64,000 bases of DNA. Origin: Flavobacterium psychrotolerans. Lineage in GTDB: Bacteria; Bacteroidota; Bacteroidia; Flavobacteriales; Flavobacteriaceae. This document shows, piece by piece, positions 27,775-35,825 of this stretch. Under the pieces are notes generated by a model that was given only the letters and a program-made list of their open reading frames with translations, was not told the origin of the DNA and made no database searches. A program made the translations under genes and the position numbers. The DNA lies in contig NZ_QCZI01000017.1 of the NCBI RefSeq assembly GCF_003097635.1, forward strand, positions 1 through 64,000, in the 5' to 3' direction. How positions within the stretch are numbered: the stretch's first letter is position 1; each line of letters starts with the position of its first letter.

Positions 27775-28380
27775 ATGGCTCTTTTAACGCTTATTCGGCA
27801 TGGACAGTCCATCTACAATTTAGAGAACCGTTTTACGGGATATCTGGATGTGGCGCTCACCCCTTTTGGGGAACAAGAAGCGAAACAGGCAGGAGCAAAA
27901 TTGAAAGGGTATAAGTTTTCAATTGCCTATACTTCTATGCTCAAAAGGGCACAGGATTCCTTGAGGATAATTTTAGAAGAAATAGAGCAAACCGATATCC
28001 CGGTTATAAAAAACGAAGCTTTAAACGAAAGAATGTACGGAAGCTTGCAAGGGCTAAATAAAGCAGAAACTGCAGAAAAATATGGCGCCAATCAGGTTGA
28101 AATCTGGAGGAGAAGTTATAAAACTCACCCGCCGGATGGAGAAAGCCTAGAAGATACTTACAAAAGAACCGTTCCGTATTACAGACAAGAAATCGAGCCA
28201 AAGCTAAAAGCCGGAAAAAATGTTTTGATAGTCGCCCACGGCAATTGTCTCAGGGCATTGATGATGTATTTGGAAAACATTAGCCCGACGACCATAGCGA
28301 AAGTGAACATTCCTACGGGAACCCCAAGACTTTATAATTTAGATAATAACTTAAGGATAGTTAGTGTAAAGTATTTGTAA
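27775..28380 (+). CDS. gpmA: 2,3-bisphosphoglycerate-dependent phosphoglycerate mutase
   Basis: The 201-residue enzyme interconverts 3- and 2-phosphoglycerate in glycolysis. The phosphorylated His9 lies in LIRHGQSIYN, followed by RFTGYLDVALTPFG, ERMYGSLQGLNK and the second histidine in VAHGNCLRAL. It is shorter than the roughly 250-residue E. coli enzyme, lacking part of the C-terminal region, as in many Bacteroidetes. Its stop is 8 bases from the stop of the convergent class I aldolase, so two enzymes of the same pathway meet end to end. Confidence 0.93.
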   Translation: MALLTLIRHGQSIYNLENRFTGYLDVALTPFGEQEAKQAGAKLKGYKFSIAYTSMLKRAQDSLRIILEEIEQTDIPVIKNEALNERMYGSLQGLNKAETAEKYGANQVEIWRRSYKTHPPDGESLEDTYKRTVPYYRQEIEPKLKAGKNVLIVAHGNCLRALMMYLENISPTTIAKVNIPTGTPRLYNLDNNLRIVSVKYL

Positions 28381-28388
28381 ATAAATGA

Positions 28389-29450
28389 TTATGCTAAATT
28401 AATTTCTTTAGATAGGTAGATTTCTTGCACGGCGTTTATAAGTTCTACGCCTTCGACAAAGGGTTGCTGGAAGGCTTTTCGTCCCATAATCATTCCGGCT
28501 CCTCCGGCACGTTTGTTTATTACGGCGGTTTTTATGGCCTCCGCCAAATCGGTTTTGCCTTTTGATTCCCCGCCTGAATTGATCATTCCAATGCGCCCAG
28601 AATAACAATTCATCACTTGATAGCGGCATAAATCTATGGGATGGTCACTGGCTAATTTGGTGTACATATCAGGATTAGTTTTGGCAAATTTGATAGCAGT
28701 AAAACCTCCATTGCAAGTTGGCAACTTTTGTTTGATGATATCTGCTTGAATGGAAACACCCAAATAATTGGCTTGTCCTGTAATATCAGCTGCAGTATTG
28801 TAGTCGATTCCGTCTTTTATAAAGGCATCATTTCTGGAATAGCACCAAAGAATAGTGGCCATGCCTAAATGATGTGCCTCTTCAAAAGCCCTTGAAACTT
28901 CCATAATCTGCCTGTCTGATTCGGCGGAGCCAAAGTAAACGGTAGCTCCAACAGCCACTGCACCCATATTCCAAGCGTTTCGCACGCTACCAAACATAAT
29001 TTGATCGTGTTTATTAGGATAAGTCAACAGTTCGTTGTGATTGATTTTGACCACAAATGGAATTTTATGCGCATATTTCCGCGAAAGCATCGCCAAGCCA
29101 CCCATGGTAGAGGCCACAGCATTACAACCCGCTTCGATGGCCAATTTCACAATGTTTTCCGGATCAAAATAAATGGGGTTTGGAGCAAATGAACTCCCTG
29201 CAGTATGCTCAATGCCTTGGTCTACAGGTAAAATAGATAGGTACCCCGTTCCCGAAAGCCGACCATGTTGGTAAAGTTGAGTCAGACTCCGAATAGTTTG
29301 CCCGTTTCGATTGCTTTGCAGAAAATGAGAGTCAATATGAAAAGGAGTAGGGACATGAATTTGATCTTTTGAAATGGTTTCACAAACATGATTTAATAAG
29401 GAGTCTTTATCACTGCCTAATAGGTTTAACAATTGAGTTAGATCTTCCAT
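28389..29450 (-). CDS. fbaB: Class I fructose-bisphosphate aldolase
   Basis: The 353-residue enzyme belongs to the DhnA/FbaB-type class I aldolases, which use a Schiff-base lysine rather than zinc. Family segments are [44 protein letters not shown] (likely the region of the Schiff-base lysine), NSGGESKG for phosphate binding, and [14 protein letters not shown]. It cleaves fructose 1,6-bisphosphate to two triose phosphates, or runs in reverse for gluconeogenesis. The old yellow enzyme gene ends 34 bases upstream on the same strand, so cotranscription is possible. Confidence 0.93.
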   Translation of the reverse strand: MEDLTQLLNLLGSDKDSLLNHVCETISKDQIHVPTPFHIDSHFLQSNRNGQTIRSLTQLYQHGRLSGTGYLSILPVDQGIEHTAGSSFAPNPIYFDPENIVKLAIEAGCNAVASTMGGLAMLSRKYAHKIPFVVKINHNELLTYPNKHDQIMFGSVRNAWNMGAVAVGATVYFGSAESDRQIMEVSRAFEEAHHLGMATILWCYSRNDAFIKDGIDYNTAADITGQANYLGVSIQADIIKQKLPTCNGGFTAIKFAKTNPDMYTKLASDHPIDLCRYQVMNCYSGRIGMINSGGESKGKTDLAEAIKTAVINKRAGGAGMIMGRKAFQQPFVEGVELINAVQEIYLSKEINLA

Positions 29451-29483
29451 TTTAGGGTTGTTTTTAGAATATTCGGAGCTGTA

Positions 29484-30584
29484 TTAAATATTTTGTAAAA
29501 CTTTATGGGGCGGATAATCAGTATATCCTTTTTCATCGGCGGTATAAAATAAATCCATATTAAGATCTTCTGATAGTGGCCAGTTATTTTTAAATCTTTC
29601 CACCAAATCGGGATTATTGATGAACGGTCGTCCAAAAGCCACCAGATCTGTAAGTCTGCTTTCAATTACCGCTTCGGCACTTTCTTTGTCATATCCCCCG
29701 CAAAGGATCAAGGTATTTTTGAAATTTTGCCGAATCATTTTTTTGATTTCCAAAGGAACAGGGGGTGCTCCCATGGCAGAATGATCCACAAGATGAATAT
29801 AAGCAATGTCCAGTTTGTTGAGTTCTTTAGACAAATAATCATAGGTTTCATCTATTTCGGGGTAGTGCGGCATATCACTGGCAACTCCATAAGGGGATAA
29901 ACGAATGCCTGTTTTTTCTTTTCCAATTGCATTTGCAACGGCAGCAACGACTTCGATTACAAAACGGCATCGGTTTTCAATACTTCCTCCATAACTATCG
30001 GTTCGGGTGTTGCTTACCGGTGAAAGGAATTCTTCTAATAAATAGCCATTTGCGGAATGCAATTCGACACCGTCAAATCCTGCAAATAAAGCATTTTCTG
30101 CTGCGGCAACATATTCTGTTCGGGCATGTAAAATTTCTTGTGGAGTCATTTCTTTAGGAACAACAAAGTCTTGTAACCCTTTTATGTCGGTCCACATTTG
30201 TCCCGCCGCTTTTACTGCAGATGGAGCAAGAATATGGGCATCTTTATGCATGTTTAAGGGGTGACTAATTCTTCCGGAGTGCATTAACTGAACAATTATT
30301 TTACCTCCGTTACTATGGACTGCTGTTGTTATTTTTTTCCAACCTTTTACCTGGAGTTCACTGAATATCCCTGGAATTCTGGCATATCCAAGACCGTTAG
30401 GGGATGGTGACGTCCCTTCAGTTATGATTAATCCAGCGTTGGAACGCTGATTGTAATATTCCATCATCAGTTCATTAGGAACATTATCAATTGCTCTGCA
30501 TCGGGTCATTGGCGCCATCACAATTCTATTTTTTATTTCGATGACACCCACTTTTTTTGAAGTGAATAATTCGTAAGTTTTCAT
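29484..30584 (-). CDS. Old yellow enzyme family FMN ene-reductase
   Basis: The 366-residue flavoprotein has the OYE core: APMTRCRA near the N-terminus for FMN, IVQLMHSGRISHP, the active-site block GFDGVELHSANGYLLEEFL with the His/Asn pair, NTRTDSYGGSIENR, and the phosphate-binding end LVAFGRPFINNPDL. These NAD(P)H enzymes reduce activated C=C bonds, nitro compounds or N-ethylmaleimide, often as part of electrophile detoxification. The length and motifs fit the classical OYE/NemA group. A long inverted repeat lies 56-114 bases upstream of the ATG. Confidence 0.92.
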   Translation of the reverse strand: MKTYELFTSKKVGVIEIKNRIVMAPMTRCRAIDNVPNELMMEYYNQRSNAGLIITEGTSPSPNGLGYARIPGIFSELQVKGWKKITTAVHSNGGKIIVQLMHSGRISHPLNMHKDAHILAPSAVKAAGQMWTDIKGLQDFVVPKEMTPQEILHARTEYVAAAENALFAGFDGVELHSANGYLLEEFLSPVSNTRTDSYGGSIENRCRFVIEVVAAVANAIGKEKTGIRLSPYGVASDMPHYPEIDETYDYLSKELNKLDIAYIHLVDHSAMGAPPVPLEIKKMIRQNFKNTLILCGGYDKESAEAVIESRLTDLVAFGRPFINNPDLVERFKNNWPLSEDLNMDLFYTADEKGYTDYPPHKVLQNI

Positions 30585-30907
30585 GTTTTCTCTGTCTTAA
30601 AAGTTCATATAAAGTTAATTATATTTAATGACTTACGGATTTAAAATGGTAATAAAAATAATGTATTGCTCGCTAAATAAGCATTATACCATTTTAAAAT
30701 CACATTTTTTTAGTTAGTATTATCAATGTAGGTTCCCACTAAACAATGCGTCAATTGCAAAATGGTGCTATGAAATGAAGAAGTGTTTTTTTGTCACTCA
30801 AACAGGAATAGAGGTAAATGAAGTTTACAGACAATGTATCTCCTATTGCATAGCAATAGCAATATTGAGCAATAATTGTATTAGAATGTGAAGGGCAGAA
30901 TACTACT
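30585..30907. other. Intergenic stretch upstream of the OYE gene
   Basis: This holds the inverted repeat at 30640-30698 and otherwise AT-rich sequence. I see no gene longer than a few codons and no TAnnTTTG box on the minus strand for the OYE gene. Confidence 0.5.
30640..30698. repeat. Inverted repeat with 12-bp perfect arms
   Basis: TTTAAAATGGTA (30640-30651) is matched by its exact complement at 30687-30698, and inner arms ATAATG/CATTAT continue the pairing. On the plus strand a seven-T run follows shortly after. It could be a terminator-like hairpin or a two-part operator for the OYE gene. Confidence 0.6.
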
Positions 30908-31102
30908 TTATGATTCGTCCTTTGTTGTACGAATCAAGTTGATTCCGGAAACGAAAAAAACGATACCAAGAACACCGAAAATGATGATCGATTTAATAAC
31001 ACTTGTTTGGGCTGATGCACCAGAAAATAATACTGCGGTATAGATAAGGCCACCAATACCAAGGGCAGTGAGTAATGCCCCAAAGATTCTTTTTAGATTC
31101 AT
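30908..31102 (-). CDS. Small two-helix membrane protein
   Basis: This 64-residue protein consists of two hydrophobic helices (about 5-28 and 36-57) with a short loop and a charged tail (RTTKDES). No catalytic motif is present and I recognise no family. Small membrane proteins of this shape are common in Flavobacterium and of unknown role. It stands alone, with over 300 bases free on the downstream side and about 370 upstream. Confidence 0.65.
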   Translation of the reverse strand: MNLKRIFGALLTALGIGGLIYTAVLFSGASAQTSVIKSIIIFGVLGIVFFVSGINLIRTTKDES

Positions 31103-31470
31103 AATTTTTATTTTAAGATTTGTTCGTGTAAAATTGATTTGAGAACTTATTTGTTTTAAGGTCTAATTTATTGGATAATGAATACATGACATGAATTGTT
31201 CTAACCCTTTTAGGGATGTTATAATTGTATTCAAATGTATTTTAATTGTCTCTTAAAAGAGTTATAGAATTGCCAATAAAAGTTATATCATTCACACCTT
31301 GAGCATCGGGGAATTTGTAGTTTTACGAAAAGGCTATTTTGGTTATTTGAAATTTAAATAACACCGGAAATACAAATAATCTCTAAATAATTGGAATTAT
31401 TTTCACGGTGTAGATTGCATTAGAATAATATATTGTTTAGATTCAAAACAGATTGGTATCTTCAGAATTG
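31103..31470. other. Intergenic stretch without recognisable gene
   Basis: About 370 AT-rich bases. A TACATTTG box on the minus strand (31239 to 31232) fits the -7 consensus and could drive the small membrane protein about 130 bases away, but it lacks a matching -33 TTG. Nothing else stands out. Confidence 0.4.
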
Positions 31471-32001
31471 CTATTGGTATAAAGTGGAAATTTCCGACGC
31501 CGTAGCATAATTTTTTTTCGTTTTGTCTGAAGCAGTCGAAAAGTATGTTTTTCGATTTACGGCCGTGAAATTTCCTATTTGGCTATTAAATTTGTTACTA
31601 ATACCCTTGATGTTGAAATGAATAGATTGGATATCGGTAGTTTTAAGTTTGTTTATCTCTGTGCTTGAAAATGTATAATAAGAAATGATTTGATTTCCAA
31701 TATTTTCCCGAATTCCTTTGTCAGAACATGTAATGATGCTATTGTCAATCAAGTAAACATAAACGGTTCCTGCAATAGTAAACGATGGGTTAGTAGTTTC
31801 GACGGCTAATTTTAATACTCCGCCTTTTTCCGTTTTTGCAATTTGAATGTTGGCAAGACCCGATAAAGCATAATTTTCGCAAATAAAATTCCAAGAGCTG
31901 GTAGCGGGATATTGTTTTAAACCTTTTATAATAATTTGTTCCTGACTCGTTGCAGAAATTGTGACTATAAACAATAGAAAAATCAGGACTTTAAGATTCA
32001 T
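31471..32001 (-). CDS. Secreted hypothetical protein
   Basis: The 176-residue product starts at the ATG at 32001, which gives a signal peptide (MNLKVLIFLLFIVTISATSQ). A longer frame exists only from a TTG inside the upstream gene. The mature part is predicted beta-rich (AGTVYVYLIDNSIITC, IISYYTFSSTEIN) with two cysteines. I know no family for it. It follows the lipoprotein gene by 23 bases on the same strand, so the two probably form a small envelope operon. Confidence 0.72.
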   Translation of the reverse strand: MNLKVLIFLLFIVTISATSQEQIIIKGLKQYPATSSWNFICENYALSGLANIQIAKTEKGGVLKLAVETTNPSFTIAGTVYVYLIDNSIITCSDKGIRENIGNQIISYYTFSSTEINKLKTTDIQSIHFNIKGISNKFNSQIGNFTAVNRKTYFSTASDKTKKNYATASEISTLYQ

Positions 32002-32024
32002 GAATACAGATTTATTATTGTAAG

Positions 32025-32495
32025 TTATTTGTTGGTAAACGTATCTACCCAATCAAATGATTTTATGGCTGAAACCTGATTTTTTTCGTTTAAAAATATC
32101 CGAAGTTCTTTATTGGCTATTTTCTTTTCATATAGAGCTTTATAACGAAAAATGACGTTCTTATCCTCGTTATTCTTAAAAGCTTCTACCAATTGGAGGT
32201 CTTTAAAATCGCCATATTTTAATCGGAATTTCAAACAGGTTTTGGTCAATCGATCTTGGGTCATATTCTTAATTACGGATGGTGTTGCTTCACTTGAATT
32301 AAAAGGTTTGAACTTGGATATGTTGCAAGTCATCAATACCCGTTTTCCTATTTCTAAAGTCTTACTTTTTTGTTTTTCATCTATTAGGGAGAGGGTCAAT
32401 TTTATAATATTTGCTTCGATTGGCTTTTGAATCACATTTTTCGATTTGCATCCTAGTAGCATCAACAAACTTAAAAGGAAAATAACTCTTTTCAT
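32025..32495 (-). CDS. Putative lipoprotein
   Basis: The 156-residue protein has a lipoprotein signal (MKRVIFLLSLLMLLGC) with the lipid-attached Cys16 after LLG. The mature part has no family I recognise. It ends with RIFLNEKNQVSAIKSFDWVDTF, a strand-rich pattern seen in small envelope proteins. It is the first of a two-gene set with the secreted protein downstream. A role in the envelope is inferred only from the signal. Confidence 0.75.
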   Translation of the reverse strand: MKRVIFLLSLLMLLGCKSKNVIQKPIEANIIKLTLSLIDEKQKSKTLEIGKRVLMTCNISKFKPFNSSEATPSVIKNMTQDRLTKTCLKFRLKYGDFKDLQLVEAFKNNEDKNVIFRYKALYEKKIANKELRIFLNEKNQVSAIKSFDWVDTFTNK

Positions 32496-32863
32496 CTTTT
32501 ATACTATTTATTTATAATACTTGGTTTTGATTCGGGTTATCTTTAAAAATCAATTCCGAATCACTTAATTTCCTAACGTACTAGTTGTAAACAATATTGT
32601 TTCAATTTTTTTCAATTAACATTTGGAGTTGTATTTTAACCAAAGTTTATGATTTTTTTTGGGGAAATCTAGATGGATTTGGATTTCAATTTTATGCAAA
32701 CATTATTTTAGTACAAACTCGGGTTTTGATTTGGGTTTGCTTCATTCATCATGGCATAGACTTTTTTATAAATATCTTCTATTAGCAACTTCTTTTACTG
32801 CTTGGAATTAATCTAAGATATAATAATTTGCAATCTATAAATTATATCAAAGTCTTTTTTAGT
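32496..32863. other. Intergenic stretch with a gene fragment
   Basis: AT-rich sequence downstream of the T9SS protein gene. The notable content is the decayed copy of the end of the E1 dehydrogenase gene at 32708-32782. No other gene or clear terminator is seen. Confidence 0.6.
32708..32782 (-). pseudogene. Decayed duplicate of the E1 dehydrogenase 3' end
   Basis: The minus strand encodes IEDIYKKVYAMMNEANPNQ, then NPSLY and a stop. The intact E1 gene at 35826-35900 ends IEDIYEKVYAMVSEASPNQ, then YPSLY and a stop. Over the 24 codons, 19 residues and 64 of 72 bases match, and five of the eight changes are C to T on the plus strand. No start codon or upstream portion of the gene remains here. 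The two copies are direct repeats about 3.1 kb apart that bracket the T9SS protein gene. Confidence 0.9.
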
Positions 32864-35761
32864 TTAATTTTTTATCAATTTAAACGATTGGTTTCCAGTT
32901 TCTCCAATCTTTATAAAATAAATTCCAGAGGACAATGAGTTTAAATAAACTTTTGTAGTTTCTCCAATTAATTTACCAGATAATAATCTTTGGCCAATTG
33001 AATTTAGAATAACATACGCTGAATTTAATTCGTCATTTTTGTTCTCAATTACAATGAAATCATTTGAAGGGTTTGGATAAATCGAAATAGTATTGGCTAT
33101 CTCATTTTCATTGATACCTAAACCGAAGCATAAACCATTCACCAGCCCAGGAGTTGTCCTTTGGGAATAATTTCCGTTTCCTAGCTGTCCCGCCCCATTA
33201 CTTCCCCATGACCAGACAGTATCATCATCTTTTAATGCAAGAGAATACTCGCCACCCCCAGAAATCTGCACAATATTTGTCAGGGAACTTACTTGTACAG
33301 GAATATTGCTGTTTATTTTGCTTCCAATACCAAGCTGTCCACTATTATTTCTTCCCCAAGACCATACTGTACCGTTACCTTTCAATGCAAGAAAGAAATT
33401 ATTTCCGGCAGAAATACTAGTGATGCCACTAAGAGAAGTAATCTGGATGGGGATATTGCTTGATGTGAAATTTCCATTTCCTAATTCGCCATTGTAATTA
33501 CTTCCAAATGACCAAACAGTGCCGTCGCTTTTTAGAACAATAGAGCTATCGGATGATAAAGCTATAGCTGTAACATTCGTCAGTGAATTTATTTGCAAGG
33601 GAGTAAGAGTATAAATGTTGTCTCCTTTGCCCAATTGTCCAAATAAATTATCTCCCCATCCCCAAACCGTACCGTTATTTTTAATAGCAAAGCAGTGTTC
33701 TCCACCTACTGCAATGGCAGTGATACCTGTGAGGGTATTAACCTGACCAGGCGTGTTGGTAGAGACGGAGGTTCCATTTCCGAGTTGGCCATTAGTGTTA
33801 GTGCCCCAAGCCCAAACTGTACCATCATTTTTGAGTGCAAGTGAGCTGCTTGCCGAAGGCGAAGCTGCCCCGGCAATTACTCCAGAGGGTATTATTATTT
33901 GTGGGCTATTGGTATCAGTATTGGTTCCGTTACCAAGAGTACCGGAATAATTAGAGCCCCAAGACCAAAGCGACCCGTCATTTTTCAATGCCGTATTCCA
34001 TCCCCAGCCTCCATAAACGGCCGTAACTCCATCAATAGTGTTCACCGAAACCGGTATTGTGGAATCTGTTGCAGCACCGTTGGTTCCATTTCCAAGCTGT
34101 CCATAAACGTTTTGTCCCCATGCCATTACACTGCCAGTTCCACAAATGAAGAGCCCGTGGGCAGCTGCGCCAATAATTCTTTTGGTTGTTTGTGTTTGCA
34201 AAGGAGCTCCCACTGATACTGAAATCCAGCTGTAACCACCCACGCCGCAATCATTGGCCGTGCTTACTGATATGGAGCCTCCTCCTTCATTTCCGACCAC
34301 AACAGTGATAGAATTGGTAGTAGAATTTCCCGACCAATCGCCGGGTAAGGTCCAGGTATAGCTCGTTGCACCAGGGACTAAAGCAACAGTATAAGTCTCG
34401 GTGGCACCTTGGTTGACCGTTGTGTTTCCGGTAATTTCACCAGGCTGTTCAGGTGCACAAGCAGAGCCATATATCCACAATTCCATTCCATAAAACCAAT
34501 TGGTGGCGCTAAAAAATAAATTGGTATTTACAGGTGTTGAATCGGTTGCAAAAGCATTTTGTCCGGGATGAATATTTGAAATTTGTACGGTTCCTGCTGC
34601 AGTTCCGTCACTTTTCCATAATTCGGATGAGGTAAAAGTCAGAACGTTGTTGAAATTTTGTAAATCTCTGATTGGATATGCGAAACTACTCACGAAATTT
34701 GTACCCAATGTTGTCCCGTCACTTTTCCATAATTCGTACAACAGACTTACATTATTTTGAGTGTAAAAAAACAAGGTTCCGTTTACAGCAATCATCGCAG
34801 GATTATCATATATATTCATTTCGGGAGTGCTGTTCGGAATCTGTTTTACTAGTTGGGTTCCCGTTGCTGTACCATCGCTTTTCCAGAACTCTTTATTGTT
34901 TGATGAATTGACGAAGGTAAAATAAAGTCGATTATTATAACTCGTAAAGTCTGCTAATTGACTATCAGAAGCTCCGGCAGTAATGTTTTTTACCAAGGTT
35001 GTCCCTGCAGTCGTTCCATTAGTTTTCCATAATTCAAGACCATTGACGCTTTCGGTTGCAGTGAAATATATAGTGCCGTTTACTTCTAAAAAGATTTTCC
35101 CTAAATTGTATTCCATCGGACTCACATTTTTCACTAGCACGGTTCCGGCCGTGAAGCCGTCGCTTTTCCATAATGATTTTCCGTTTATCCCGTCATCTAC
35201 TGCAAAAAACAAAGTGCCGTTGATATTTGTCGATACTGAAGGAGGAACCGGAGTTATCTGATTTGAAGGATATATGTCTTTTATCAAAGACGTACCAGCA
35301 ACAGTTCCGTCTGTTTTCCATAATTCTATTCCTGTGGCAGGGTCTTGACAATCAAAAACCAATATACCATTTAAATTTTCCAGATTGAAGATGACAGGAG
35401 AGCTTTTTACTATAGTTGTGCCAATGGCTGTTCCGTCACTTTTCCAAAGGGCTTCTGCAAAAGAAAAATACAATATCCCGTTTACGTTTGTAAAATCCCC
35501 GGCTCCTTGACCGGTTGACGATGAAATTGTTTTGACAGCCACAGTACCTGAGACTGTACCATTGCTTTTCCAGAGCGTCATATCTATACTGGAGCCCCCG
35601 GTACTTTGATACACAACAAAAAACAAGACCCCATTTACATTAGTAAGGCCACTGGGACTGCCGTTACCCATCCCCGGATCTATATCTTTTAATAAGACTG
35701 TGGTTTGGCTATACGTTGCAGCATGTGCCATAACAAACAATAAAAATATAAGTTTTTTCAT
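32864..35761 (-). CDS. T9SS-secreted ELWxxDGT and RCC1 repeat protein
   Basis: The 965-residue protein begins at the ATG at 35761 (signal peptide MKKLIFLLFVMAHAATYSQ); a longer frame from a GTG would overlap the E1 gene. About eight ELWKSDGTxxGT repeats fill residues 15-430. A PKD or Ig-like segment follows (ATSYTWTLPGDWSG). Then come seven RCC1 repeats (VWSWGSNxxGQLGNG type, about 535-885), enough for a seven-bladed propeller. The end is a type A sorting domain (ISIYPNPSND, LNSIGQRLLS, LSSGIYFIKI). It should be exported by the type IX system to the surface. The binding partner is unknown. It sits between a gene and a decayed repeat of that gene's end, suggesting insertion. Confidence 0.9.
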   Translation of the reverse strand: MKKLIFLLFVMAHAATYSQTTVLLKDIDPGMGNGSPSGLTNVNGVLFFVVYQSTGGSSIDMTLWKSNGTVSGTVAVKTISSSTGQGAGDFTNVNGILYFSFAEALWKSDGTAIGTTIVKSSPVIFNLENLNGILVFDCQDPATGIELWKTDGTVAGTSLIKDIYPSNQITPVPPSVSTNINGTLFFAVDDGINGKSLWKSDGFTAGTVLVKNVSPMEYNLGKIFLEVNGTIYFTATESVNGLELWKTNGTTAGTTLVKNITAGASDSQLADFTSYNNRLYFTFVNSSNNKEFWKSDGTATGTQLVKQIPNSTPEMNIYDNPAMIAVNGTLFFYTQNNVSLLYELWKSDGTTLGTNFVSSFAYPIRDLQNFNNVLTFTSSELWKSDGTAAGTVQISNIHPGQNAFATDSTPVNTNLFFSATNWFYGMELWIYGSACAPEQPGEITGNTTVNQGATETYTVALVPGATSYTWTLPGDWSGNSTTNSITVVVGNEGGGSISVSTANDCGVGGYSWISVSVGAPLQTQTTKRIIGAAAHGLFICGTGSVMAWGQNVYGQLGNGTNGAATDSTIPVSVNTIDGVTAVYGGWGWNTALKNDGSLWSWGSNYSGTLGNGTNTDTNSPQIIIPSGVIAGAASPSASSSLALKNDGTVWAWGTNTNGQLGNGTSVSTNTPGQVNTLTGITAIAVGGEHCFAIKNNGTVWGWGDNLFGQLGKGDNIYTLTPLQINSLTNVTAIALSSDSSIVLKSDGTVWSFGSNYNGELGNGNFTSSNIPIQITSLSGITSISAGNNFFLALKGNGTVWSWGRNNSGQLGIGSKINSNIPVQVSSLTNIVQISGGGEYSLALKDDDTVWSWGSNGAGQLGNGNYSQRTTPGLVNGLCFGLGINENEIANTISIYPNPSNDFIVIENKNDELNSAYVILNSIGQRLLSGKLIGETTKVYLNSLSSGIYFIKIGETGNQSFKLIKN

Positions 35762-35825
35762 AAGTTTTTGTTTTAAAAATCTGTAAATACTTTTTAGGCT
35801 TATATTTTTAAAAAGAAATTGGTTT

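Noticed and set aside
32597-32785. 62-codon plus-strand frame
   Set aside because: It is antisense to the E1 3'-end fragment and shows no protein-like features of its own.
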